Origin: Pteria penguin
Lineage: Eukaryota; Mollusca; Bivalvia; Pterioida; Pteriidae
Direction of reading: 5' to 3'
Length of the DNA: 64,000 bases
Assembly: GCA_035048485.1 (NCBI GenBank)
Contig: CM068586.1
Coordinates: 29,063,849 to 29,127,848 of the forward strand
Under the pieces are notes generated by a model. The model ran no database searches and was not told the DNA's origin. It was given only the letters and a program-made list of their open reading frames with translations. Below are positions 1 to 11,600 of this stretch, in pieces; positions within the stretch are counted from its first letter, which is position 1; every line of letters begins with the position of its first letter. Made by a program: the position numbers and the translations under genes.

Positions 1-29
1 CATATATATGTGTATACATGTCTCTGGTT

Positions 30-1115
30 ACAGCAGAGAAGTATTAAATTTGTTGGAATATTTTCTGGGGATGGGTGTTACCTAGCAATTTTTTAATATT
101 TGACGCGCTTTCTTCATAACCAAATTGTTATTCGGTTGCCTAAAGGACTTTTGGTTAATATCCAATCGGAACATCATCGCCATTTTTTACAAAAAAATAT
201 ATCTTTTTTTGCGTACGGAAATGGTCGAGTTGTAATATTACGACTGAATAATAGTGTGATGTAAGTCCTGCTAAAACTTTCAGAATACAGAATGCTACGC
301 TAAGAAGGACCAATTACAATTGTCTCTTCTGGCAAGACGATAAACCTTAATTAGTGTTTATAAATTGAAACTTGAGAATAAAAAGATTACCCACCAGCAC
401 GGTCACACCACTACCAAAAGTTTACCAGTGAAGTGTTGGTTACCTCAGAAAACCTCAAGTTGCTTATAGATTGGTTGTGTTTTGTTGTTAAAAATAAATA
501 GTGGGTTAATTGATTAATTATAGTTTCACGTCACTCCACGACTATTTCACGTCCATGGTGACGGTATCTACCTGATGCATTGCATAGAAATTTATACCAC
601 TGTAACGGACCCTCCCGAAGAAGTGGGGAATCTTTTACGTGTCACGCCTACCGTGACACGGGACCTCTGTTTCTACTGTCCAATTTGAAAGACAGATCAC
701 CGATGTGCCCACGGCGGAAGTCGAACCCGCGACCTTTCGGTCACCTCGTCCACTGAACCCACCGACTTAAAACATATAGTTGATGATATGGCTAGTAATT
801 TTAAAAGTACATTTCCATACTAAATACAGGCTAATCCGTACGTCTGATAAATTCGCTATTGCCATGCCTTAAGTACTGAATGGGCTAAATGAGCCCATAT
901 ATAAACTATTAGCTGAAAAGGAAGTGATACTGGAGATTTATATGTCTGTGGTCGATCATCATGGTCTTTATATGTCTGCTAATTAACAGTCACATGACTG
1001 TACAATACATATTTTAAAACGTTATTCTGTTTTTAAAATTCTTTGTAGTTTTATCAAACATCCCATTCCGGCCCACACTTTGGTGCTTGCACCAAATTGT
1101 TTCTTGTATATATAT
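30..1115. repeat. Copy 1 of a dispersed ~1 kb duplicated segment (contains a SINE)
   Basis: Extended blocks match 40730-41430 in the same orientation and order. Examples are AGAATGCTACGCTAAGA (near 290), CACCACTACCAAA, GTTAAAAATAAATAG, GATATGGCTAGTAAT and GTGCTTGCACC. Divergence with small indels shows it is not recent. The main length difference is a SINE at about 505-770 that is absent from the other copy. Confidence 0.7.
503..770 (-). mobile_element. tRNA-headed SINE copy 1 (old)
   Basis: On the plus strand it reads from the 3' tail (ACGTCACTCCACGA, TTTCACGT, GGTGACGG) through the core (GTGACACGGGACCTC) to a tRNA-like head with a B-box-like stretch (GTCGAACCCGCGACC). The head is at the right, so the element is on the minus strand. 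It interrupts the duplicated segment, whose second copy lacks it. Confidence 0.75.
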
Positions 1116-2329
1116 ACATATGAAACCAAAATTGATAACGTCAACTTGACTCGGTTAGTAAGAGTTATCTTCCTTTGCTTTATTGTCCATTACAGTGATA
1201 CTAGGTCATGCTTACGTGAGCTACTTAACCTTGCATCCCCAGAGATGGCCGGTCTCAGGAAACCATTGACATAACACATAAATCTTTCCTTTTCCTCGTC
1301 CTGTGTTGTTAGAAGTGTCTTAATGAGTTGGTTTTATTAATGTCTTGCCATTGTGATATCCGCAATTCGACAGTTACGCCAAGTTGGTGGCTATCAGTCG
1401 AATTAATTTATAATAGCTTGGCGCTGATATACAGACTTGTTGTACAAATTGGGCGCAGCGCTAATTCGCTCGAGACCAAAAGTTGAGGGCATCCTTTCTT
1501 TTAATATTTAGTTTGAAAAAGGAATCAAATCAGTCGTGTCATGTGGTCTAACTTGCAATATATGAAGATGATAAGCCATACAATCACACATTTTTTTCGT
1601 AGGAGATAACACCACATTCAGCGGCTTTCTATTCATTTATTTCATGTTTAGATTTTTTATTTCATTCAACACTTCATGCTTTTTAATATAATTGGCGATT
1701 ATCCTAATTAAGTCAGTGTTTTCTGTCGTAGTCATTTAGTGGTCACGGGGACGAATGCAGCCATGCCTGCACTGTGTCTGTCTGTGCCGTATGGTGAATG
1801 GGTAACACTAACAATCCTAGTAAAGTAGGACTGTCCCACTACAATGCCTGGAACACCCTCACTTAGCCATTCAATACTTATAAACATTGCACAATGCAAA
1901 AATTTCCCGTTTCGTCGCCTTTGTTGAACCCGAAAACTGTGGAGGAAACCATGTTTTAATTGTCCACTATTATATATTTTAAATAATTTTAACTGACCAT
2001 TCCAAGATTTTTATAGGAGGCTATATACAGAAAATTATCCGAAAACTAAGTAAGGCAAGACCTGACTAAAAAAAAACCAGAAAACTTGAAAATGTGCTTA
2101 AACATCGGTATTCGAATTTCTCAACCAGCAGGGTTACTGCTTGCCTGGGATCCCTTTACTTAACTTGCCAGTGATACATGTATCTTGGAATTATTTACCG
2201 TCATATGTTTTAGGTAAAAGTAAGTAGATACGTAACGGGGCTCTGATATAAAGATAATCGCTGTTGTTAATGACCAACATGCGCTACATACATACATGTA
2301 GTATACTGCACATTGTTTATGTTGATTAA

Positions 2330-2608
2330 TGATTGATTGATTGATTGATTTTTGTTTTACGTCACACCACGAATATTTCACGTATATGGTGACGGCACCT
2401 GCCTGATGCGGGGCATACAAATTTTGACCTTTGCAACGGACCCACCCGAAGCAGTGAGGGATCTTTAACGTGCCATGCATAGCACGACACGGGGCCTCGG
2501 TTTTTACTGTCTCATCCGAAAGACATGACACCGGCATGACCAGAGCGGGACTCGAACCCCGGCCTCCCGATCAGGAGTCCGACGCGATACCACTAGGCCA
2601 CGCCGGCT
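2330..2608 (-). mobile_element. tRNA-headed SINE copy 2, young, with 14-bp target-site duplication
   Basis: Full-length on the minus strand. The tRNA-like head carries an A-box (TGGCCTAGTGG) and B-box (GGTTCGAGTCC), followed by the family core and a (GATT)n-type tail. A perfect 14-bp duplication, TTTATGTTGATTAA, flanks it at 2316-2329 and 2609-2622. It is very similar to the copy at 60623, suggesting recent activity. The match to named bivalve SINE families was not tested. Confidence 0.9.
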
Positions 2609-3060
2609 TTTATGTTGATTAAACGTATACGTGTATATATATACATGTATTACAATATGGTATATATACTTTTTATTTAGAAGAAAATCAGATCTTCGTA
2701 TAATACATGTAATTACACGCAAATACGCACACAAAATATTTTTGATCGCTTCCCTTCATACATTACGCCTTGATCTTGATGACTTCACTTAAGGTGCCAC
2801 CATTTGCACGATTAATTGCAAAGATATTTTCTATCTAAGCAAAGGACCGATCCTTGAGGAAGCTTTCATATTCCGACCTCTAACATGGCATAAAGATTCA
2901 GTGTTTTGACTGTCGCGTTTAAAAGGGGACCGACGAGGCGCTGGCAGGATTCTAACCAGGGACCTCTCTGTCCTGACTGAAGCACGCTTTCTACGGCGGT
3001 ATGCTGGCTTAATCACAAAATGCACCGCACAGCAACAATGATTGGTGTTCTGGTTGTGAT

Positions 3061-3333
3061 AAACTGATTTTTGTTTTACGTCACTCCACGATCATTTCAC
3101 GTACATGGTGACGACATCTGCCTGATTGATTGCGTAGAAATTTATATCTTTGCATCAGACCCACCCGAAGCAATGAGGGATCTTTTACATGCAACGCATA
3201 CCGTGACACGGGACCTCGATTTTTATAGTTTCATCCGAAAGACTGGACACATGTGTTCATATGAGGGGAGTCGATCCCCGGACCTCCCTGTCATGGACCC
3301 GAGCACCTCATCCACTGAACTGCAAGGGCTCCT
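3061..3333 (-). mobile_element. tRNA-headed SINE copy 3
   Basis: Same family and orientation as copy 2: tail TTTTACGTCACTCCACGA, core GTGACACGGGACCTCGAT and a degraded head (GAGTCGATCCCCGGACC). Divergence is intermediate. A 181-codon open frame across this element is not a gene. Confidence 0.8.
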
Positions 3334-4413
3334 TATGTTTAGAGAGGTTGATCTTGTTCACATGTGGGTTTGCGATATCAGTGAAAAAATCACTATTCAA
3401 AACCCTATTGTGCTAGAGCGCCTTAGTGACAACCTGTGGTTACGGTTTAGGATGCAAGATATTTCATATTGTCTACATCTCTGCACGTTGTATCTTTCTC
3501 GTTTTTCTCCTATTGAATTCAACTCATTATATTTGTTTTACATGAGACTAATGTTTTCTTGTAGGGCTAAGGCATCGCATATAAACCGTAAAAGTTCTCG
3601 TGATCACAAACCGTAAGCTGATTTTCTCTCTGATTTCAGTTTACTCGTACAGATAGACTTCCATAACAGGGTGTGAGAATTTTGATACTGGATCAAAGAT
3701 TTATGTGTCAATGAGACATCGCAGTTGTATAGCGTGAAATTTTTTAGTAGTGACTTTTGAATTATGACAAGCAAGTAATTTTTGCAATATTGATAATGAA
3801 AGGACAAACGTTTCGTGGGATTTATTGGGGTTTATTAACATCGTGATGGCGTTTACTGTTATCATACTGTGAATTTTGCCAATGACATTGAAACAGGAAC
3901 GTTAGATTATATTGACCTAAAATCCATTTTCTGAAGTATATTCAGCACTCTGACGATTTTCTTGTACAAGTTTGTCCCAGGAGCAGTTGTCTTTATTTCA
4001 ATATTTGATCCCTCCACTGAAGTTGAACATCATTGTTTATGTCGTGGAGTTAATATAAAATCCGAATATAATTGGCACTACCCTACTTCTTCCGTTCCGA
4101 TTTGGGAGGCGATGGAGTGGTTGGTCGGTTAATTTTTTTTCTTTATTATTGATAGTCTGTGAATGAGAACATCTAATTCTGTATCTGAGGTTTCTAGTGC
4201 AATTATACTTTGTACTTTGACACGTTGTAGATTTCACTGCATTTTGTGGATCCTTTTCCCCTTGTCATTGGAGCTTGCATTGTTATCACAAACTTAACGT
4301 TGAATAAGATGATGGCAAGTACATTACGAAATATTTAACTATTTAACTGTATACAGTCACAGTTTATGTTATTTTGGAATATATTTTCATGTATATGCAG
4401 GATATTCATCATG

Positions 4414-4415
<2 letters not shown>

Positions 4416-4482
<67 letters not shown>
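4416..4482. repeat. (TA)n microsatellite
   Basis: About 67 bp of uninterrupted TA dinucleotide directly abuts a C-rich MITE-like fragment at 4489. Confidence 0.95.
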
Positions 4483-4484
<2 letters not shown>

Positions 4485-4488
4485 CCCC

Positions 4489-4616
4489 TAGAATCCGAAA
4501 ATTTTACCAAAAAAAGGTAATTTTTGGGATTGGACCCCCCCCCCCCCTCGACTAAGAGAAAAATTTACCTTTTTTGGTTGGACCCCCTCTGACAAAAATT
4601 TCTGGATCCGCGCATG
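4489..4616. mobile_element. Truncated MITE-like element ending in GGATCCGCGCATG
   Basis: It shares the right half of the element at 40312-40497: CTAGAATCCGAAAATTTTACC, a poly-C block, GGTTGGACCCC, CTGACAAAAATTTCTGGATC and the terminal GCGCATG. The left inverted terminus is missing and the (TA)n tract begins instead. Confidence 0.6.
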
Positions 4617-5540
4617 ATATACATACATATATATAGGCAATATTATCTCAATATTATGCTCGCTACCTATCGAATTATATCTCAGAAAAAAAGATGTCAG
4701 TCACAATGTGAGGATTTCACATAGTATCATACGCTTCATCAGAATTTGATGAGATGTTAAAATAAATATACATTTGTAATTTTTTGTGAAAAACACGTTT
4801 ATGACATCGCTAGAGCCTATGAGGGTATATGTCCTCTGTATGCAGGGTATGTATCCAGTTCTGCCAATACATGAATGTAGTTACATGGATGTAACCTGAG
4901 GTAACGTGTGACTTTACGACGTTACTGACAGAACTTGTATAGTTAACCTTCATAATATGACCATCTTGGTTACGACATGATGACATCATTGTCGCTGTTT
5001 TCTTGTTAGGAAAGATGTTTACTTAACACGTTGTCCAGTTATGATTGACATGGATCGAATTTACTTGTATATTGTGAACAGTGGACAAATATTTACATTT
5101 GAGGAACAATAAGAGTGTATTTTCTGTCATCAGAACTTGAATTTAAGTTTGTTTAATTTCTATTTCCTCGAGTTGAATGTCGGTCGGAAATTGGGTATAT
5201 GCTATAGTATGCTGTCAGATGTGGTAAATACCTGAAAAAGCACGCGCGCTAGGGGTTGTGTTTGTATTACGGACTAGTGTCTGTTTGAGCTCGGAGATTT
5301 TGTTTGAGATTTTCGGGAAATGTGTAAGTAATCAAAGAGAATAAAGAAAGTTGGAGAAAAGCAGCTTGCTTTGAAGAGCTCAGTGGTCAGAGTACTACGG
5401 ACAAGTGGACATTACGTACGTGTTCTTGGCTCCTTCAGTATGCACCTGATAATCTATCCGACACATCCGGATTGTGAACGTTTAAGTGGACTTTAGCTGT
5501 AAAATATAGACAGGCAAGTGGATGATTGCGCAACGCAAAA

Positions 5541-5616
5541 ATGTCTGTATCACTGTATGAAAATATCTACTCAACTCAAAGTAGCTTTTCCAGTGATGAC
5601 ACGTACTACATTAGTG
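5541..5616 (+). CDS. Alternative first coding exon A of the C2-PDZ-DH-PH gene
   Basis: The exon starts with ATG and encodes 25 aa (begins MSVSLYENIYST) plus one base before a gtgagt donor, so it ends in phase 1. It joins the exon at 8183-8473, found only in this isoform, which encodes a polar, probably unstructured stretch of about 97 aa. YENI, IYEEI and VYTDI are tyrosine motifs of the sort bound by SH2 domains when phosphorylated; that is inference. The transcript probably starts somewhere in 5270-5540, where I see no TATA box I trust. Confidence 0.75.
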
Positions 5617-8600
5617 GTGAGTAGAGTATAATGGGCGCGAAATTTGAAATATGAAAAGTAAGACTTCTGTTTACTCCGTATAAGCATCCTCTCATTATAA
5701 TGTAAGAGAACCAAAATGAGCTTGAGGCGCTAGCCATTGTTGAAGATATTCGACCGAGTTATAAGCGAGTTTGTTTCCTAACCAGCAGGTCTTGAATTCG
5801 GGTCTCGCTGAACCCTTGACTGTTTGTGATGTAGGTCCATCTTAACACATCAAAGGGAGGCTGGGCACATCAGATTAATCAGAGACGTAAACTACTTTTT
5901 TGAAAGTAGTCTATGTCTCTGGTTTTGTCCATTGCTGGCCATAGCGAGGAGGATGTTCTGTAGTACGAGGAACTTGCATGGCTAGTGTAATAACGATATA
6001 AGTAAAATATATATGCAATTACAAATCGTCGTTGCTTGTCGAAATTATTTAATTTCCTATAATGAGTATATGAGATGGTGTAATGCCAGTTTGGCTCCAT
6101 TACACTGTATCGTGTGAGAATAAGATATATACTTCGTATATAGTTTTATGAAAAATTTTCTGACATTTCGATTTTTATGAAAAGGAACATTTTCAAAATC
6201 AGAACGTATCTTGATTGCAGATGCACATTTGACGTCTTAATAACGTTCAAAAAACAACCATTTGCAGTATGTTGTTATTGCACACAAATTTCAATCGGCA
6301 ACCTATCTATGCATTTTTATTTCAAATGCCTGTAATAAATCAAACATTTTTCACTTTGCACATGGATTAAGATTTAGTGTATTCTTCCATTTCATCCCTG
6401 ACTACAATGAATAAGATTACAGAATGGTGACATGGATGTATCTTATCCGAATGTCTATTTTGATCACCATAAATACCGTGCTTATATTGTATAGTGACCA
6501 CGCTTTACATGGTTACTGGGAGATGGTATGGACTTTATGACTGATAAGGAGACATAATGCGGTAAATTTTTCCTATCACCCCGATAATACCTGAGTAGTA
6601 CTGACATTTTGAACACTGAAATAGTTCTATAACTTCGTGATGGTAACTTGCTCTGTGACCGGAAGGTACCGACACCTCGTACTGACCTTTAAACTTGTTG
6701 TTACGGTTGTCGGGCTTTAATGACAGAATTTCGTTCCTATTAGATCCAGATGTCACACTAATATGTTCTGGGATTTGCTTTTACTGCAATTAAACAACTT
6801 AATGAAGCGAGACTTGCACTCGCGATTTTTCACTTAATTCTGTTGATTTTAAACTTTAATGTTAGTCTAGCTCTTATCGTTGTGCCAAAACCACGCTTAG
6901 TGCTAGAGAAAAAATCATGAAGGAAAGGCCGTATGATTACTTGGATAATGGTAATAAGTTAAGATGAAATTTCTTAACTCTTTATTTCTTTACTTTATAA
7001 CATTCATACATGTTATTCTTTCAATTTTCTATTACTAAAACTGTCATTTGATAACTTTTGTCACTTTTGATCAGGAGTATCAAATGACAAAACAAAGCAA
7101 ATGTTACATCATTTTCTTAATGAGCTAACGCAACGCTTTGTATGACGACAGAAAGTCACAGATGACAGCATGCAACAATATTCACTATCTTATCCTAATA
7201 GATATTGTTTCTCCTGTGAAATAAACATATGTAAAATATATCATATGTTTCATACGAGATTTAAGGGGGTTTACCCGTTGTCAATCAACATTTCTAGACC
7301 CCCTAATGTGTCTTGGTGATGGATGAGGTGATTTGTGCGTCCAGATTACATACTTGGCACTGGTCAGTAGTGGCCGGAGTAGGTGCGGCGAGAAGCTGGT
7401 ATTGTGGCACAGTCTTGTGGTCATTCATCATCTGTCAGAGGTTCCCTTTGGTCTCATTCAATGCTTCATAGTCATGTCAATTAGAGAAATCAACTTTACC
7501 TATTTCCTTGTGAGCTAATTTATTCATAGTGGATGAAAAGAATATTGGCATCTCTTCTTAATGTATTTAAAATATCATTGATATACCATTGTATTAATTT
7601 CATTAGAGGACAAAGATATTCACGAGGAAATCGGACAAATTTATATTCCTGTTGCATTCTTTTCTGCTTCTTCTGCACAGTGCTCTTAATATTCGTTAAT
7701 TATTTTCTCTCTTTATTTTGCTAAAAAAAATATTTAACCAAGGAAGTGGTTGTACTATTCTCTCTTTGATATTCATGAATGTACTTTCAAAAAAATTTTG
7801 CTTAGAATTCATAGTCTTGAAATATTGCAACACAAATGCTGCCAGTTTGTAATATTCATTTGGGTAGTAATTACCACCTATGTAACTGTGAATAATGACG
7901 TCTAGTGTATGTGTATTAATTTACTCATACTCTACATTAATTCCGACAATCATTATCCCTCGATATTTTACACATTATTATTACCAATACTTTATGGTTT
8001 CCCACTCAATACACGGTCACCAGTTATAACCAAAGTTTTTGATCTACCATACATATGCCGTTAGTTATTACAAAATGTAATTATATGCGGCCTTGATTTT
8101 TTGCTCATTTTAATCGTTGGCTTCTTACGTTTAACATGTAATGACTGGATTAATATCAATTTTCGTCATTTTTCATTTTCAGGACTTAGCACTGTAAGTG
8201 TTAACGACCGAAGAAAAAATTACGAAATGGATCACATTTATGAGGAAATTCTAAGTCCCTGTCGCCGCCTTGGTGTCAACGATGGTGCAATGGAACGCTC
8301 TGTTCCTGACGGGAAATCTCGCGTGTACAGTAGTAATATTGGACATTATGTTTCGCCCCCTACCTATCAGAGTTCGCCAAAGCCCGTGTACACTGATATC
8401 AGCTACCCAAGCGGATGCTCGAGTGAAGAAAGTCGAAGTAGAGGGAAAACTGTCAAAGTACTACAAAACGAAGGTGGGTGATCTAGATGTTGTCTAAAAG
8501 ATTTGGAATTTTCTTCTATTTTGGAGATTACATTAAGGAATTGAAATTTTAAACTTTTAAAGCAAGATAAGAGGATCATCTGTATCAATGAAAATATGAT

Positions 8601-11600
8601 GAAATTTTCAAATAAATTACTTTAAATGACAAAGATCAGGTGTGCGCGGTTGTGGCAAGTGTTGTAGTCCAGAAGTTGAACCAATGCTGTATACCCAGTC
8701 GAAGATTCATCTATATGATAAAATCTTTTAAGTCTTGTAAATAAAAAGATAAATAACTTTCCGTCTAATACTTACTAATACATTACAATTCCTTGCAATC
8801 TGATAGTGACTTTACTGAATATTAAGTGATATGGTGGGATCTAAATCGATCAGAGAAAATCGATTATTGCCGTACTTCTATTTTACTGGTCATTGTAAAG
8901 GGGAACATTATGTACTGGTAATTTTACTGTACCAACATAAAGGGTCTCATGTTGCGTGATTTAAAGGCCTTAATAGGACTCTCAGATGCTGAATGTCTAT
9001 ACAACAATAGGGACCCGCTGTGCCCGATATCATCCGCCCATGACCGAATAGTTTGAATTACCTCCCCAGGGTGTGTTACATAAGTAATGACAGCACCTGT
9101 CACAAGGTGGCGCTCCTCTTTTGAATTTGAAGTTGACTTTTTATCCTCAATTTTTATTTTATTTCCAAGAAAATAAGACCGAATATTTGTTTTTGAGAAC
9201 AAATGCGTTATTCGGGCAATGTAGCGAATGGTTTATCAGTAAATGGGGATTAAGGAAGCAGGAGTAAACATTTACATTTGGTCAAGTGGGAGGATTTAAG
9301 ATTATCGGACTCTTGAGTACCAACAACGAAAGCAATGGTTATAAATACGAAGACAGTCGTTGTTACCAATCTATTAATTAAAGAAGGAGAGGGATTCGCA
9401 ACAGATGTTGCTTGAACGATTAATGTTTTATGATTTATGAAAAATTGATGGCGAGATTCACAAAAGAGGTATTGAGAAGCAATCTTGTCGATTGACACTT
9501 AAAGAAATTATTGCAATTTGCACAATATCCGTCTACTGTGTGATGCTGAAATCGCGCTCCTGCGCACCATGTGGTCTTGTAATTGAATATTTTGGTGTAA
9601 CCGTTTGACCATTGCCGTGTCTAACCACCGTGGAAGGGAGTTAGAGAATCTGACAACACAAGGTGTTACTCGGACAAATTATGACTGCCTGCTAATTGCT
9701 TTGGTCAAGCCCCTGGGCTGGCAACGCAGTGACTATCTATGAATTTACATTCAAGTCCGCGAGATCGTGAAGAGATTGTACAGATTTGCCCGTGCATGTA
9801 AATGCAAAAACGTAGTAGCAGAGATTTTGCTTCCTGTCGGACTTGTGAAATTTTAATTAAGAAATGTGAAAAGAAAATTGTTGGTGGAATTCTTCTTAAT
9901 TTCTTGTAAAACATGGAAATTCTTTATGAAAATAATTCGAAAACGGACGTGTACACGAATTTGCGACCTAGTCCGGGATGCCGTTTTAATACGAGTAATA
10001 TGCGAGCCGAGACAGGTATAGTAATATTATATATTATAAGTTTAGAAGTAAGTAAAATCGTGAATGTAGTGGCTCTATTTATTTTATTCGTTTAATCGTC
10101 AAATAAAATGCCATAGTATGAAGTTGATGTGACTCTTACACACTTTTACTTCTACTTATACTATTCTGAATGAGATATATGTATAGGTGTTTTCTTTTGA
10201 AATTGAAATATATGTTGTGTTGTATTTTGGATGGGGTTTTTTTTTTTCAGAAATTAAAGATAGTACTGTTATTACCAGAGACAGATATTTCAGAAATAAT
10301 ACAAACTTTATTATCCAAATATATGTCTACAATTCTGTATGAAATTTCCTGTTTTCTCTTTCTCTAATCTATATTGATTCAAATGTTATCAAATAAAGAA
10401 TGCATTTGTTATGAAAGGGGAAAAACGGCAAGAGTATGAAAATCTTATAGTACGTCACCTGTCGTAGTAATCATATACTTGTATATGTGATAAGTGAGGA
10501 AGGTATATTCCTCAAAGATGATTGGTTGATGGACCTCGCACCTGTTCAAACGCTAGCATCTGTTTGTTGCTTATCTAATAAAACACATAACAAAACTACC
10601 AAAAAAAAAGAAAAAAAAAACGTTTCAAGTTGTTATCAAGTTTCTCTTTAAAGCAGTGAATATGGTGTAAGTGTCCCCTGATCAGTTCGTCATTATTCGC
10701 ACGGATGGGAAGGGTGCTTTATTTCCATTAGATCACACCTTATGCCGAGTACTGACCCTTCTGACTATCATGACTATCGGAATTTGATCTGCTCGTAACT
10801 TTAGATTTCTAAATGCCCACCTGCTGTTTTCAACAGGTAGAAGGGGAACAACATAGGGAGTGTTGTAGGTTTTACGACCTATGTTATGTATTGGGAAAAT
10901 ATGAGCAGAGGGATGAATGGGCTAAGGAAGGTGTTCAACTTTCGTTTGTTTTACCTCACTTTCTTGATAATTCTCTTATCATTTGTTGTGTACCTATCAG
11001 CAAATAATAATATTTAATCAGTGAGGGGTCTCCTTCACATCTGCCTGACAACCAAAATAACATGGAAAATGTCATACTGCTACGAATCCTTGACCAATTT
11101 GACAGTTTCTTCCCGAGGGCATTTTAGATATATTTTCCAGAACTAATATTGGTTAGCATTACACAATGTTATCGTCTGACCATAATGTAACGATAGAGAT
11201 GCTTTGATCTGATTGATGTAATACATGAAAAATGTATTAAAATTGTGTATACAAATATGATATGTTTTAATGGACTTCGTCAGCTCATTAAATGAAATAT
11301 ACCAAAGGGGAAAGTACGCTTGTATTATTGGTGGATCTTTTAAAACAGAAATAGAGAATACTGCATAATACATGCATGTATTTTAAAAGAATATTTAAAT
11401 TTTCCCCTTAGTTTGCCCCCGGTAACTCAACAGCTGCTGCATTGTAAAAGAATTACATTGAAAATTTATTTTAAAAAGTAAATCGGCGCACACGCCGCTG
11501 AAGACGGTGTAGTAATGTTTTGACATTCCGTCGCGTGCCTTTAGGGTACACTGATTGGTACATTCAAAATAAACAAATTCCTTCAAACTCTTTCTAAAGT

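Larger units (their letters stand above)
1116..5270. other. Left intergenic region
   Basis: Apart from the SINEs at 2330 and 3061, the TA repeat and the MITE fragment, it holds AT-rich sequence with no exon I can support on either strand. The longest open frame (3071-3616) is mostly SINE. Confidence 0.5.

Noticed and set aside
2540..2608. tRNA gene suggested by A-box and B-box
   Set aside because: It is the tRNA-derived head of a SINE with target duplications; the same holds at 60830 and 44630.
3071..3616. 181-codon open frame on the plus strand
   Set aside because: Its first half lies over a SINE and the rest has no domain, signal peptide or splice support.
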